A stretch of 64,000 nucleotides of DNA from Collybiopsis luxurians FD-317 M1 (taxonomy: Eukaryota; Basidiomycota; Agaricomycetes; Agaricales; Omphalotaceae): contig KN834809.1 in assembly GCA_000827265.1 (NCBI GenBank), forward strand, positions 221,312 through 285,311. Direction: 5' to 3'. A program made the translations under genes and the position numbers. The notes below the pieces were generated by a model, which saw only the letters and a list, made by a program, of their open reading frames with translations, searched no databases and was not told the DNA's origin. Of the stretch, positions 10,646 to 23,280 are shown piece by piece. Position 1 is the first letter of the stretch. Every line of letters starts with the position of its first letter.

Positions 10646-12309
10646 ATGCAGAACGAGGAGCTTCTTCCTGCTTACTCGCAGAGGCCGGGACCGGGACCAA
10701 GGTCGCCCTCGAGATTGTCAATGGGGACGATCCCGGCCAGTGTGGTGGAAAACTATGAGCACTACTTCCCAATGGAACGGAATGGTAGGCTATGGTTGAG
10801 CCTCCATGTACGGAGTCGGGCAAAGAGCGCTTCATCTCCTCCGATTTACACAGAGGGAGATGCAGTCTCTGGACGCGTCGAGCTTCATTTTGACAGGCCA
10901 GAAAAGATCAAGGGGATTACAATTACGGTGCGCATGTGTATTTTTTTCTGGCGAAATGTTCTGATACTAACGATCAACCAGATGCAAGGAGGAACGACAG
11001 CTGTTGGACAGGAAGAAATCCTATTCCTGAATACGACACAACCCATTTGGTCGCCAGATCCAAACAAAGGAAAGGCGGGAGAGAGGTTAGAGGGGAACCG
11101 TGCCTTTCCATTCAAGTTTATCCTGCCAAAAGAAGTCACGATGTCGTTGGCGAAGAATAGGGCGGCAACGTTTAAACTGCCACCGAACTTTTCTGAGCGC
11201 GCCAGTCCCTCATACATCGACTATAAGCTGGTCGTGAATGTGAAGAGGGGTATGTTCCAGGCTAACGTAACGTGAGTACCCGACTGGTCTTTCGTGTCGA
11301 CTCTTTCATATTGTAGCTCCCAACACGTGCAGAGTATCCCACAACTTTGCCTTCATTCCGTTGACGAGCCCGCCACCACCATCTACCCTGCGCCAGATGG
11401 CCTATCGAACCGGGTCAGGATTGATAGGCCCAGACAGAGATCGAGACGGATGGAAAGTAGTTGGACCGGCAAAACTGGCAGGCACATTATTCAACGTTCG
11501 AAGAACGTCTGTGGAGTGCGAGGTGCGAAAAAGATGAGAAACCGAACTGAGCATTTCCGAGTTTTGTTCTGATCAAGTTCCAATATAGCTGGCCATTGCC
11601 ACACCGGTGAGAAAGTGACGTTTGGCCTGGACCTGATACTGACTGATTATTCCTTTCAGCTAGCCTTTCCCCTACGGTCACCTATCCCACTGTTCCTGAC
11701 TCTGAGGAGTGTGGACCAACAGGCACTGGATATTCTATCGAATCCAACAGCTGTTCGAGTGTTTTTAGGTTGGTTGGTTATTATTCGGAAGCAGTTGACG
11801 GCCAATGATGATACTGTTTGCAGTGCGGTCGCTGGCGAATGGATCAGATGCAGTCGATGATACCGCTGTCAGAAGAAGCAACAACTTCTTCACCGAGTCC
11901 GCGGGTCAAGCTGTTTTCTGGCCTTCGAGTCGGAACGTAAACTCGAGGACGCTACAGGGCGAGCTGGAAGTGAAACATGGTGTCAAACCTAGTTTCGTTT
12001 TTCCGCGCCTTTCGATCCGAGTATGGTTTTCCACCTCATCGACCGGATGCTGGAGTTTCTGACCTGATGCAGTATACAATAGATCTGCTGCCTTTCGTAG
12101 CTCCAGGGTTCCAATTGGATAAAATGACGAATGAAGATCCCACTCTACTCTCCGAGCCAATAACGATATGCACGACACACACTCCTGGAGTCGTGCCACG
12201 GTCATACATGCCTCCCGGATATGAGCAGCCAGTGGGCGGGGGAGATTACAATAGATCAATGGGTATGTTGGAAAATGGGAACCAGAGGTTCATTCACCAC
12301 GGTCGGTGA
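10646..12309 (+). CDS. arrestin-like protein 4 (ART-type adaptor)
   Basis: Seven exons: 10646-10927, 10982-11271, 11333-11522, 11589-11606, 11660-11768, 11824-12020 and 12073-12309. They join in frame to give 440 residues. Seen: MQNEELLPAYSQRP (LPxY), M-Q-G-G-T-T-A-V-G after intron 1, FAFIPLTSPPPPSTLRQMAY in place of the FGYIP-RQLAY block, SPIPLFLTLRSVDQQALDIL, L-Q-G-E-L-E-V, YTIDLLPF after the conserved last intron, and a C-terminal YMPPGYEQP (PPxY). It is the most diverged copy. The SYTRG block is reduced and split by an 18-nt exon (LAIATP), which I infer because it restores frame and length against the paralogs. Confidence 0.8.
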
Positions 12310-12351
12310 GGTGGATAAGGGCATGCGTCATTCGGTACAAATAGGTTGGTA

Positions 12352-13431
12352 TTAGGGTTCTATGTCATCTACCATTGACATGAACAGTAAGGATTCAAAG
12401 GTCTCGTCTGCCTTGGCCTGCATTGTGCCATGAGCACCAAAACCAGCAAGCAATGCCTGGTCGTCCGAAGGAACAATCCATGTCAATGATTCTGGGCGAC
12501 GCCGAGCCACGAAAATGAACATTGGCCCTTCCAGAGCTGAGCCAAAGCGCTTCCAGAGAGTTTTTGAACAGTCCAAAGTCCCTTCACAGGAAAGCACGGG
12601 TTCGAACTCGAACCAGAGGCCGAAAGCAGACCAGAACGGAGTCTCCTTTGACAGACTGCGAATTTTGTAAGATATCAGGACTCTGAGTTGTGGACCGGCG
12701 AATTGAGAAGATGAGAGTTGAATAAGTGTACGAAGTAATGGAGCTAGCAGTTCAGGGAAGTAAACCTACATTATTTGAGTTTAACGCGTAACGGAACCAA
12801 TTGGATTCTCACCAAGTCACTGCATAAGATATGGGTTATCGATTGAAATCCGGGGATGCTCAATAGATCCTGAGCGTGTTTGCTGTTCCCCCAAGCCAAA
12901 GGGCGAACTTTGATTGAATCGCGCAAAGACTGACACATCAATGCTTCATCTACGTTGTTTTCCAGTAAAGGGCAAACCTTTGAGATAGATCAGCACAGGA
13001 CAACCAATACCAAGGTACAAACGCACTTCCGGTAGATCAGTCAAGATCAAAAGATCGCGTTCGGGGTTCAGTGAACGCGACATGTTGATTCCAATCATTC
13101 CAGAGCCAGAGCCAAGTTCGATGATTCGAAGACCTTGGCTGCATCCTTGTTTGCGAAATGGCGGGTCAAAGATGAGACGTTGGGGTGGATTTAGATATAC
13201 ATTTAGAATATAAGCTGCTTCCCTGCGCTTCAAAGATGTCGCGTCAGTGGAAACGATCGCGGAAGACCGTCCGATTCCGACTCACCAGACCCGTCCAGCG
13301 ATACCATACTTTTCGATAGCTTGCTTTTGTGAATCATAGTCGTAGATTTGAAACGATGAGTTAGAACCGGTTGTAAAAGACGACGTCGAAGGCTGTATAT
13401 CGAGATTTTGAGGGAAATTTGGATTGGACAT
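12352..13431 (-). CDS. family-16-type (METTL21-like) SAM-dependent methyltransferase
   Basis: Probable protein-lysine methyltransferase. Exons 13431-13286, 13222-13027, 12977-12813 and 12765-12352 join in frame to give 306 residues. Seen: W-E-A-A-Y-I-L-N-V-Y-L at the start of the core, motif I IIELGSGSGMIGI (SAM binding), an acidic LLILTDLPEV (motif II region), and SDLVYFPELLAPLL. The last matches the D-x-x-Y post-II motif that marks family-16 lysine methyltransferases. The substrate cannot be read from sequence; fungal members modify elongation factors and ribosomal proteins. Its start lies 122 bp from that of the divergent carrier gene. Confidence 0.8.
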
Positions 13432-13553
13432 GGAGGTTGAGAGACAAGGAGCATGTGAAAAGCGGAAAGCCTGCCGGAAGCCCATCGGATGCCGGACCCC
13501 AAGTGAATATCGCATAGGAATACCGGGGGTCGAATTTCTGTCCGTTATCCTTC
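13432..13553. promoter_or_regulatory. 122-bp divergent promoter region
   Basis: The interval between the start codons of the minus-strand methyltransferase and the plus-strand carrier. Both promoters and leaders must fit here or overlap the opposing transcripts. I see no clear TATA box. Confidence 0.45.
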
Positions 13554-14891
13554 ATGTCTGCCCAGCCCAAACCGCAGACTCTGACTCCCGTAGCTGCTGC
13601 TCTGGCTGGTGCTCTGGGTGCATGCTTTAGTACAGCGTAAGTCTCAGTGTCTTCTATGCTGATTCTCCAATAACCGATAGATTACCAGTGTGGTATATCC
13701 CCTAGATGTGTATGTATCTTCTTCCCCGCAATAATTCTCAGTCTTACGACCACCAAGTGCCAAAACACGGATACAGGCCTTGCCTAAAAGCAAAGGAAAT
13801 GACGACCTGTCCATGTTTGCATTGATTGCTCGGATATTCAAGAAGGAAGGTCCTCTCGCCCTATACGGTGGTTTCGGGGCGACGATGCTAAACACTTTTT
13901 CAATGCGTAAGTTTGTCAGATTGAACACTTGAATCTATTCATATCTTCTGTCAGAATACGCCTACTTTTTCTTCTATTCAATCGTTAGAACCTCGTACAT
14001 ATCTAGAATAACTCGCAAACTACCCAAAGGTTCCAAGGCGCCAGCATTGTCTACAGCTGCCGAGCTTTTACTAGGGGCTATAGCCGGTGCTCTCGCGCAG
14101 ATATTTACCATTCCCGTTTCTGTCATTGCCACCAGACAACAGGTCGGACGTGTCTCAAAGCCGCGTTCCCAACTTCCGTCCAATACAACCGATGTCGAGC
14201 CAAAACCTTCGGATGATTCCTTCATGGCTGTCGCCCGAGAAATTATCGAAGAGGAAGGTGTTGGAGGCTTGTGGCTAGGTATCAAACCCGGCCTTGTCCT
14301 CACTGTAAACCCAGCAATCACCTACGGCATGTACGAGCGCGTTAAAAGCATTTTACTCCTCGCCAAAGCTAAAGCCGGAGTCGACTCTAAAATGTCTGCG
14401 GGTCAATCTTTCGTTATCGGAGCTCTGAGTAAGACATTGGCTACCGTTGTACGTATCCGATTTCTTGACTCGCCAGTCAAATATGCTCATAGACGCGATA
14501 ACCCCAGGTGACATATCCGTATATTATGGCCAAAGTTAGAATTCAAGCAAGAAGTGCAGATTTGGATAACGAGGAACCCGAACATCCTACAGAAAAATCA
14601 GCCCCTCATATACCTCACCATACAAATCCAAAATCGAGACATCCGGGAGCGCTCGATGTCCTTGCAAAGGTGTGGAAGCGGGAAGGTGTCATCGGCTGGT
14701 ACCAGGTACGAACTCTCTATTCCCCTCTGTTGACAACTTACCTTACCTACCTGTATTTTTAGGGTATGCAGGCGCAAATTATAAAGGCTGTGCTTTCACA
14801 AGCTCTTCTCTTCATGTCCAAAGAGCAGTTTGAACGATGGACACTTGCTCTCATCGTTCTATTCGCTCAGATGCGATCCAGGTCAAAGTAG
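13554..14891 (+). CDS. ANT1: peroxisomal adenine nucleotide carrier (mitochondrial carrier family)
   Basis: Carrier of the SLC25A17/Pmp47/Ant1 group, which exchanges ATP for AMP/ADP across the peroxisomal membrane for fatty-acid activation. Exons 13554-13636, 13689-13709, 13758-13906, 13955-14448, 14508-14705 and 14763-14891 join in frame to give 357 residues. Three carrier repeats are visible: VVYPLDVAKTRIQ, QIFTIPVSVIATRQQ with the downstream GLWLGIKPGLVLTVNPAITY, and TYPYIMAKVRIQAR with GWYQGMQAQIIKAVLSQALL. The last block is the hallmark of the peroxisomal subgroup. Exon 2 is only 21 nt. The acceptors at 13688 and 13757 were chosen because they give the standard PLDVAKTRIQ signature. Confidence 0.85.
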
Positions 14892-15103
14892 ACAGTAGAC
14901 AGATACATCAGCCTGTGTATGTGTGTATTATTAATCTTCTAATTCGTCGGTAGATGGTTTTTGGCATAGTGTGATATACGGACTGGGAACTTTCGACTTA
15001 AAAACGGAATGTGCGGTAACTCAATGTTTTCACTTAAATACTAGACTTGATTACCTTTTGCCTCCAACTTGATCACCTCACACCGGCTGTCCTACTTTTT
15101 TCG

Positions 15104-17624
15104 ATGTGGTTCAGCGGGGGTCAAGCGACTGCCAAAGCCGTAACCGAACAGAAACAAGCAGAACGTGAACGTCTGATTGCTGCTGCTCCTATCAACTCCC
15201 TAACACCGAACCATGAGCAATACTTGAAAGCTGGTGGTAAATCGAAGGATCCAGATGTTTAATGTATCAAAATTTGACGGTAACTTGTAGCCCATGAAAT
15301 TGTATCTCAAATTGAAAAGGGTGAATGGACTGCAAGACAAGTTGTCGAGGCGTATATTGCACAAGCTGTTGCTGCTCATCGCGCTACAAATTGTGTAACT
15401 GAAGGTGAGCGAATATTCAATTGCGCAAGTTTGTTTACTGAGAAATTTCCAGTTCTGTTCGACCAAGCCTTGAAACGCGCAGAAGAGCTCGATGCCCAGT
15501 TTGCGTCGACGAAACAACTGGTTGGGCCTCTACATGGCGTGCCGTTCAGTGCAAAAGTGAGTCTTTTACAAGTCCATATGGGTCGTATTCCTGAGCCAAT
15601 ATTGTAGGACCAATGTAAGCTTCATGGAACCAAAAAAAAAAAAAAAAAAGAAAAACAGTTTTAAAATGTTACCTTGTCAGACGACGTCGCCAATTTTGAC
15701 ACTACCGTAGGATTCACGACGTGGACGAACAGACCCGCAGAGTCAAATGCAGTCGTACGTGTTCCACTGTCCCGCCAGTAGCTCCGTCGCGTCCTATCTC
15801 AAGCCACTCCTTCCTGCCCTTCCTTTCCTTCCCCTGTTTATATAGCTCATCGACCAACTCCGATCCCTTGGTGCAATCGGCCCCATCGTCAAAACCAACG
15901 TCCCACAGACCATGTTGGCCTTTGAATGCAAGAATCCCCTCTGGGGCCGCTCCACGAACCCGTACAACGACAAGTACACCTGCGGAGGCAGCACAGGAGG
16001 GGAAGGGGCTCTCCTCGCAATGGACGGTTCAGCTATCGGAATTGGGTCCGATATCGGTGGGAGTTTGAGGATTCCTGCGGCATATTGTGGTATTTACGCT
16101 CTCAAGCCGAGTTTTGGACGTGTTACCAGGGGTGGGACGAGGAGTATGTCTTTCTGAAATCTTGATTCTTGGACGGCGATCTGAAAACCTTTTTTTGTCA
16201 GGCTCTAATGAAGGATTCGAAGCGGTGAAGGCTGTGGCTGGACCTATGACGCGGTGAGTGGTTTTCAAATCGTTTTTCGCTTTTTATTTTCACGCGGACT
16301 GATCAATCTCGCTTCTACTACTAGGAATGTCAAAGATTTGGAGCTGTTCTGCCAATCTATTTTCGGACTTCCAGACGACAAGCAACTTGACTATAGTTAT
16401 GTTCCAATGCCATATCGCACACCTGCTCTGCCAAAACGGTTGAAATTCGGTTATTACACAGCAGGCAAGTACCACCGGAAGAAGTTTTATCAAATAAGTA
16501 TTCTAACGATATCATCTTCTAGACGGATTCGCCAAGGCAGCTCCAGCATGTCGTCGTGCAGTTTCGGAAACCATTGAAGCTCTGAGAAGAGAAGGGCATG
16601 AATGCGTGGAGATTGAGATTCCGGATAGTGAGGATTACTCAACCCTTTTTATTTATCCGTTACCTGATAGTGGATGCCCTTAGCCACCGAATACTTGAAG
16701 ACATTCCTAGCTCTCGTGTCTGCAGATGGATTCGAACGACTGATCCGTCCCCTTGGACCTGATTCCATGGTAAGCAGTGGTTCTACTCTGCAAACTTATA
16801 CACAGAAATCTTAATACCAACCCCAGGAACCCACTTTGATGCTACCCGTGTATGGTGCTCGTATACCGTGTAAGACGACCAAGCGAGGAACTACTCTCAA
16901 CTCCCGCTAACATTTCTTGTTTCTGGGCAGATTTGATCCGGAAACTCGCAGTCTGGGTCTGCGAAAGATTCCTCGGCGATAGTATATTTGCTGATCTCAT
17001 ACGTGCATCTCGAGTCAAGTCCGTCGCAGAAACAGTTGATTGGACCGCGAAGAGGAATAACTTGAATGCGTTGTTCTATGAAATGGTATGCATTACCCTT
17101 TTCTGCACCGTCGAACGAGCCATATCATTGACTGCCTTTGGACAGGTTTGGAACAAGTATCAGTTGGATGGAATTATCTGTCCGGTTCAAGCTGTACCAC
17201 AGATACCCCATGGGTGTGTCCTCTCGTTAGTATATACGCTCCAACACTCACTCTTCATACCAGGGGCGCCGCCGAAGTCAACTCCCTAGTCATCAGCACG
17301 GTTCTATACAATCTTGTCGACTGTCCAGTAGGCAACATCCCCGTAACTCACGTAGACGCGACCAGGGATCAACTGACGGAGGAATGGACATCTCCACCAA
17401 AGTCCGAAAGCCGTTCGGTGTTGATAGAGAACAGATTGTATGGAGGGAAAGAGCCGATGTATGACCCTGTCAAGATGGATGGTATGCCTGTGTGCGTGCA
17501 GGTCGTTGGGAGGAAGTGGGAGGACGAGAAGGTTATTGCGATGATGTCGGTTGTGGATGATGCGTTAGGAGGGCTGGATAGAGGTTTTGGACCTCGTGCA
17601 TTTGCTGGGCAGGTTAAATCGTAG
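15104..17624 (+). CDS. amidase-signature hydrolase (acetamidase/fatty-acid-amidase type)
   Basis: Hydrolyses an amide to acid and ammonia. Fourteen exons, all joined in frame, give 579 residues: 15104-15236, 15291-15404, 15453-15556, 15608-15614, 15681-15754, 15846-16143, 16202-16253, 16325-16464, 16523-16627, 16684-16769, 16827-16869, 16931-17085, 17146-17213 and 17264-17624. Seen: HEIVSQIEKGEWTARQVVEA, GPLHGVPFSAKDQYDVANFD, the catalytic Lys in GPIVKTNVPQ, the cis-Ser in CGGSTGGEGALLA, and the nucleophile Ser in GSDIGGSLRIPA, 24 residues after the cis-Ser as in the family. The second Ser of the usual GGSSGG is Thr. Exon 4 is 7 nt (GACCAAT), needed to spell K-D-Q-Y-D. Intron 16465-16522 has a GC donor. 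Substrate unknown. Confidence 0.88.
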
Positions 17625-18428
17625 TTGTCCAGCTACTATCATTATTGTCCCAGAGTTGCAACCCTGCATTATGAAGCGGATGAGCTCCATTTTTTCTATA
17701 TACATCCTAAGCTTCAATTCAACCAAGGTTCAGGATTTTAGAATGGCTCCAGGTATAGCCAATGCGATGCCGGTTTGAGGTTAGAAAATGGCGGGAGTTG
17801 TGATCCGGTCCGGCGATTCCGAAGCGTATGGGAAAATTGCAGCTTCTGCTTTCTTGGCCTGTTCGAAGCAAGTTCTATGCGGAACAGATTAGTTAGCATT
17901 AAATAGGTATAACTTAGTTGTAGTACAATTCCTAGGAGTTTTGAAGCCGTCAAAGTACGAGCCAGCTTCAAAAATTAAACTGCAACTGAAGTTTCGATAC
18001 TTTCCACAAATCCCCAATATTTTCCTCGTCAAATTCTGCAAAAAGTTGATAGACCTCTTGAATACATGCATAAGAGCTCATATTAAAACTTTGAAGTGTG
18101 TTGTATCAGAACCGCACCCAAATGAAATAAATTTCTGGCCCGATTGCAAGTCTGAGTCCGGTTGCAACTCTGGGACATCGATAGTATCACGCTACTGAGT
18201 TTTTCGTATGTTATCGACGTTTTTACTGAAGTGTTTACAGTTGACATTGTATGTACTAAGATGGACCCTATTTCTCTCTGCAGCATCAAGTGTCTTTCGG
18301 GATACAATAGCACGGCAAAAGGACAAGATAACATTACAACAAACTCAAACTTGCAAGCACCTATCATAGTTGCCTATAGGAGTAGAATAATCGTCAGCCC
18401 TTCCCAACTCCGAAACGTCTGTAGAAGA
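17625..18428. other. convergent intergenic region
   Basis: About 800 bp between the convergent ends of the amidase and OPT genes. It is AT-rich, with short unsupported open frames on both strands. It should hold both 3' ends. Confidence 0.5.
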
Positions 18429-21400
18429 CTAACCATTCTGGTTGGCACCCCACCATTGCGGGAACAAATGGGCGGTTCCCGCTGCCCCTTGCACTGAACA
18501 ACAAAAGATAAATCGCACGGAGGAGGTACCGAGAGCAGGAAACCTCACCAGCAAACGACAGGATAAAGACCATGACTTGAGTACCACCGTCGAGGGCTAG
18601 AACCACAGCGTCAACTTCTTTTATCTACATCGACTATAAGGGAATAACTTCGTACCAGCAGCGACGATGTAATTATTACGCGCGAAGAATGCAGGATAAC
18701 GAGTTCTGATCCACCATTGTGAGAGGAAAGCTATGGAAAAGTATGAAAATATGGAAGAGTTGATGCCGACGCAGAGCCAGCCAATGAAATAACTGGTGAA
18801 AAAGGCGAAAGATCACTCAGCTGCCAGGAGTTGATAACTAGAAGAAAAATCACTTGCCAGATGACAGGCGTGTATAGGTAGTCTGCGCGCAATTTGGGGA
18901 AGTAACGATGGACAATCCAGAAGGGGACCGGAACAATCAAGCCAACTACATATGCCCATGCTACCCACTGGTATCGCTTTCCGTGGGCAAACAGCTCATG
19001 AGCCAGCCCTCCCCATGCGATCGCTTGCGAGTTGTATTGTTGAGGCTGTCACTCGAGGTCAGCAGGAGAAGGAGAAACGAAAAACAGAAGAAAAAGTAAC
19101 CTGTTGTCCGGACCTAAATTTGAGTGTAAGATTTAAACAAAAGAGTTTGACAGACTGATAGGTATTTCGTCACTCACCAGATGTTTGTCCCTTCAACAGA
19201 AAGCAAAATAGGCCTTTGATTATCAATAATGGAATTCATCAAGACTGTATCGAAGTGATAATCCATCAGTGGACTAGTCCGAATCCGTCTTCTGTCACGA
19301 AGACTCACTATAATTCAAGATGGCGCCGAATAGAGTTCCGATGATCTGCGCGGTAAACGCCGCTCGTGGGGGAAGTTTGACGTCTGAAAAAAATTCCTCT
19401 AAGACAGATACCACTGCACGAAAAATCAAAGAGCATTACATTGGGCAATCTTGAGGTCCCGGAGCAAAAGCTGAGCTTGATTGACGGAATCTGGAAGCGA
19501 TCATCAGAATCGTGCCGTAAATGGTAAGGACGGTGACTTACTATAGCTGAACAAGACAAAATACATATTCGCCATTGGTTTACCGGGGTGGAGGAAGCCG
19601 CCAATCATCTATCGCAGAAAGGCCTCAAAATCCATACTAAAACTGAAGATTTCAAACCCAAATACCTGCACAAAAGGTTGAATGATGAACTGTAAACCAG
19701 TCATGGCGTAGAGCGCCCCGAAGAAGACGATGGAGATGACGGAGAGTATGAGGGCAATGAGGAAGCCCCACCTAAAAGGGCTACATTCGAACCGAGCTCT
19801 TCCCGAGTTGAACGCTAGCGAAAGCTTACCATGGCAATGTGGAGTTGGTTTTGTAAATGAGAACGAGTGCCATTACGATGGATATGACAAGAACGGCAAA
19901 GTACCAGCTGTTCGGTGCATCGGGATACTAAGGTTCGTGCGGGTGATTATCAGAATCTCTCTAGTTAATTCGGGATAACGTTTTACCTTGAGCATCTCAC
20001 GGTAATGAGGATCAGTTTCCAGTTCCTCATCTTCATTTCTCATTCCAGAGTCTTGCCAGATCTTCCAGTTGAAGTGGAGCAGATTTCTTTTAATATTTGA
20101 TGGGGCCGCCCAAGACCAGGCTAGTCGTAGATCGTCTCGGTTCCAGAGCAGCAGATGGGTAAAGGTGGCAGCCATTCCAAGGTTGGTGGTCAAAAGTTGC
20201 ACAACCCAAGTAGCAGCGTAGAAAGGCTGATGAGCCGTTAGTATGCTGAATTTAGAGCGTTAAAAACTACATCTACCAAGCCTTGCTCTTCGAGTAGGAC
20301 AGGGTCAACCTCGAGCCTGTCATTTAAAATGAGGGTTTGATTGTACAGCGTTCCGTTAGGGTAGAATAATTCTTGAGATAGCTAATTTGAAGCGGAAAGA
20401 TCAGGAGTTGCATAAGCCACCAGTCAACGATGCGACTCACGAAAGGAAGCGAAAGAGCATTCCACGTGTCGCGATAATAGACGCCACAGAAAACCAGACT
20501 AGGGAGACGATGAGCCTACCAGTTTTTCAAAGGCACAGCTGATCACTTACATGCAGAGAATATACCCAATGAAGTTGGAGACCTGCGCCTTCAGTGGGAT
20601 AGTCATCGGGTTGACCCCACCTACTTCGACGTCAAGAAGGCGATCAGACAAAAAGAGGAGAATCGCGCATACCTGAGATATATTGCCTGAGCCAATGTCA
20701 GCTTAATTTTACTCAATGAAAAAGTAAGTCGTTTACCAATCGAAGCATATACTCAAAAAACCGAGACCCTCATTTCCATTGGAACCCCCAAAAATGTTGG
20801 TGAAAATCGGGTTGTGTTGATCAGCCAAACAAAAGATGGAAAAACCCGTAACTGTTCCGGACGTCAACAAGAGCATCGAGCAACCCGCGTGCACAACTTA
20901 CGAAGAGGGAACATATACTCTGGGAGAATCTCCCAAAAGAAAATCCTGTAACCATCATACTTAGATCGGCGACATAAAAAATATCCTAGTCGATAGTACT
21001 TACGCGAAGAAAACGATCCAGAATATTTTGAACCTTCTTCGGTTGGCACCGGTATGGTGATCCTTGTATAAAGTGTCGAACATGGAGACCAACGGCACAA
21101 CGGCGGGGTAAAGCATCTTGGATGGGTACAACAACGACCCTGCGTGGGTAGCATTCTTTCTTTTAGTTCGGAACCGGCGTCGGGTAAGAACGTAAAACTC
21201 AAACCTCTGAAGAGACCGCCTAGGCCATATCCCAAAAGCTGGCTTGAGAAAAGCAAGAAAATAGAGGCCGCCCCGTTCGGAGTCGTGTTGTAGAACAATC
21301 GCTGAACCGCAAGTACTTCGGTTCCAAGAGCTGATGTCGCGGCGGCGCTGGCCATGATGACGATAAAAGCATTTTCTTTCTTATTGAATGGATGCTAAGG

Positions 21401-21991
21401 GCCACAAATGAAAAAGTGGCTCTCAGCTTCCGGGAGCGAAGATGCAAGGCGTCGACTTACGGGATTTAACCATTTGAATGGACCGACTCGAGGCGTGAAT
21501 GCCTCCATTCCCATTCCAAGGACATATGAAATGATAGCCAAAAACATGGTGGATACCAAGACAGTTTGCTGTTCGCGTTTAATTAGACATCAAAAAAGAG
21601 ACTAGCACAGGCTGGGGAATCTGGATGGTTATGGAGATATCCACTTACGGGTTTGAAGTAGTAAATTTCGGCTGCTTTGGAGTTAGCTGATGGCGACGAA
21701 ACGAGAACGGTGACACGTACCCAACACACCCCCGAAAGCGCTCAACCCGATGCCCAGGAAGAAGGCCCGAAAGGTCCACGGATTGAGAGTCGGGTCGTCC
21801 TCGACCGTAATGACATGGGTCGTAATATCTCGAGCATCGTCGAGGATTAACTCTGTGGTACCTTTTTCCTCAGGAATGGACTCGATATCAATGCCTGGTT
21901 TCTGGTCAGCTAGTTTCTCGTCGAGGCTTTCGCCCTTCCTGGTGAGACGAGGAACATCCACGGAGCTTGTTTTTGCGTCTTCGGTAGACAT
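18429..21991 (-). CDS. OPT-family oligopeptide transporter
   Basis: Proton-coupled plasma-membrane peptide importer of the OPT family. The Met at 21991 opens MSTEDAKTSSVDVPRLTRKG, a hydrophilic cytosolic N-terminus. The family block NPWTFRAFFLGIGLSAFG then begins the membrane domain. Further blocks on minus: AAEIYYFKP, MEAFTPRVGPFKWLNP, KENAFIVIMASAAATSALG, FGGSNGNEGLGFLSICFDW, NPMTIPLKAQVSNFIGYILC, the long cytosolic loop K-I-W-Q-D-S-G before H-Y-R-E-M-L-K, YPDAPNSWYF, and MIGGFLHPGKPMANMYF. The tail TAHLFPQWWGANQNG follows a last intron at about 18550-18500. There are many introns, and I did not fix every junction. The length fits the family (roughly 750-800 residues). Exact peptide specificity cannot be read. 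Confidence 0.85.
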
Positions 21992-23280
21992 GGCGGCCTG
22001 GAAAGCTTGGGGAGCGAGACGTTGGGACTCGAATGAGGTCAAGAAATCCCAGGAAGTGGCACCCGTTCTTTTTAAGGTGTGCGAATTTAGTACGGTAAGT
22101 TCATAATCGAAAATGCACCGGCAGGTGCAACTCTTCCCTAATTATAGATAGATTTAGGGCAATCCGTTTCCCCAGGAATTAAATGCCCATTTCTGTGCCG
22201 ACTAGACTCTTCCCATCTCCTGTTACGAATTGGTACTGACAGTATCCATTCAGGTACTGTGTACCCGCAGAGTATACAGTCGTAGGCAGATGGAGGCAGA
22301 TGGTCGGCTTCTATCAGTTTGGACTGCGAAAATTAATTTGTTGGAAAGGTATACATATGCATACATACCCCAGATTCAACACTTTTGACGCGTGACACGA
22401 GCAAAGAGAGGGCGTCGATTGAATACTTAGAAGGAATGCAGGAACTCGGTGTTACAGCTAAATCTGGATACGTTACATTCGATTCTGCAACCGGCACGTA
22501 GGGTAGACCATGCTAGGGAAGACGTTCTTGGAGTCTAGTCTCGTGGCGTCTCTGATAAAGTTGGACATCACCGTGTGGTTACATTCATGACGCAGGGAAT
22601 CCCATTTGTAGCTTGTATTTTGCGGTGATTTCCTGAATACACGCTGCCCTGGGTGGATGTATGCGGCTGGGTCATGAGATGCCGGGTGGGTACATACGTG
22701 TTTGATTCTCTCGAACGGCGGATTCTCTCAAACGGCGGATCCTGCAAATGGTTGATATGTCGGATACGAGGAATGCCCATATGAGCCCGAAGGTTGCGAT
22801 CCCCTTGGAGGAAGGACAAAGGAAGGACAATTACCTAGAGCCCGGCTGTCATGCTCACGGACCGAACCGTCAAAAAAAAAACAAAAAGCTGATCATTGAT
22901 TATCCTTTTTAGGATAATCTACTCAGAGGTTACCTCCGCATCTTTCATGGGTACTCGAAAGAACAATAAGATGCGTGTACGGGTCTCAGTTCCTCAAATT
23001 CTCTTTTATTTCTCTTCCACAACAATCTCAGCCTCCTCTTCACGTCCTTCTCGCTGTGAGGCTCGAAAAAGTCCTTATTCCAGTCCAATTTTGGTCTGTG
23101 AATACCCAAGATAAGGCCATACTGCTGCAATTATAGCACCTTGTGCGTATTCTCAATGTGATTACGCCCCACTAATCATCGATTCTGAATGTCTGTCCTC
23201 ACGGCCTCTAGATAAAACTCCACCCGGTTCTCACTTGGGTTCTCTTTTTCTTTGCTCTTTGCTTCAGAGATCTTCAGACG
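21992..23280. other. divergent intergenic region with a 17-bp tandem repeat
   Basis: About 1.3 kb between the starts of the OPT and PX-PB1 genes, so it should hold both promoters. The tandem repeat at 22704-22737 is listed separately. No supported open frame was found. Confidence 0.5.
22704..22737. repeat. 17-bp imperfect tandem repeat in a divergent promoter region
   Basis: Two adjacent units, GATTCTCTCGAACGGCG and GATTCTCTCAAACGGCG, differ at one base. They may be paired regulator sites for the OPT gene or the PX gene, or simple slippage. Confidence 0.6.

Noticed and set aside
15634..15652. Poly-A run suggesting a retroposed sequence
   Set aside because: It lies in an intron of the amidase gene, with no target-site duplication or element attached.
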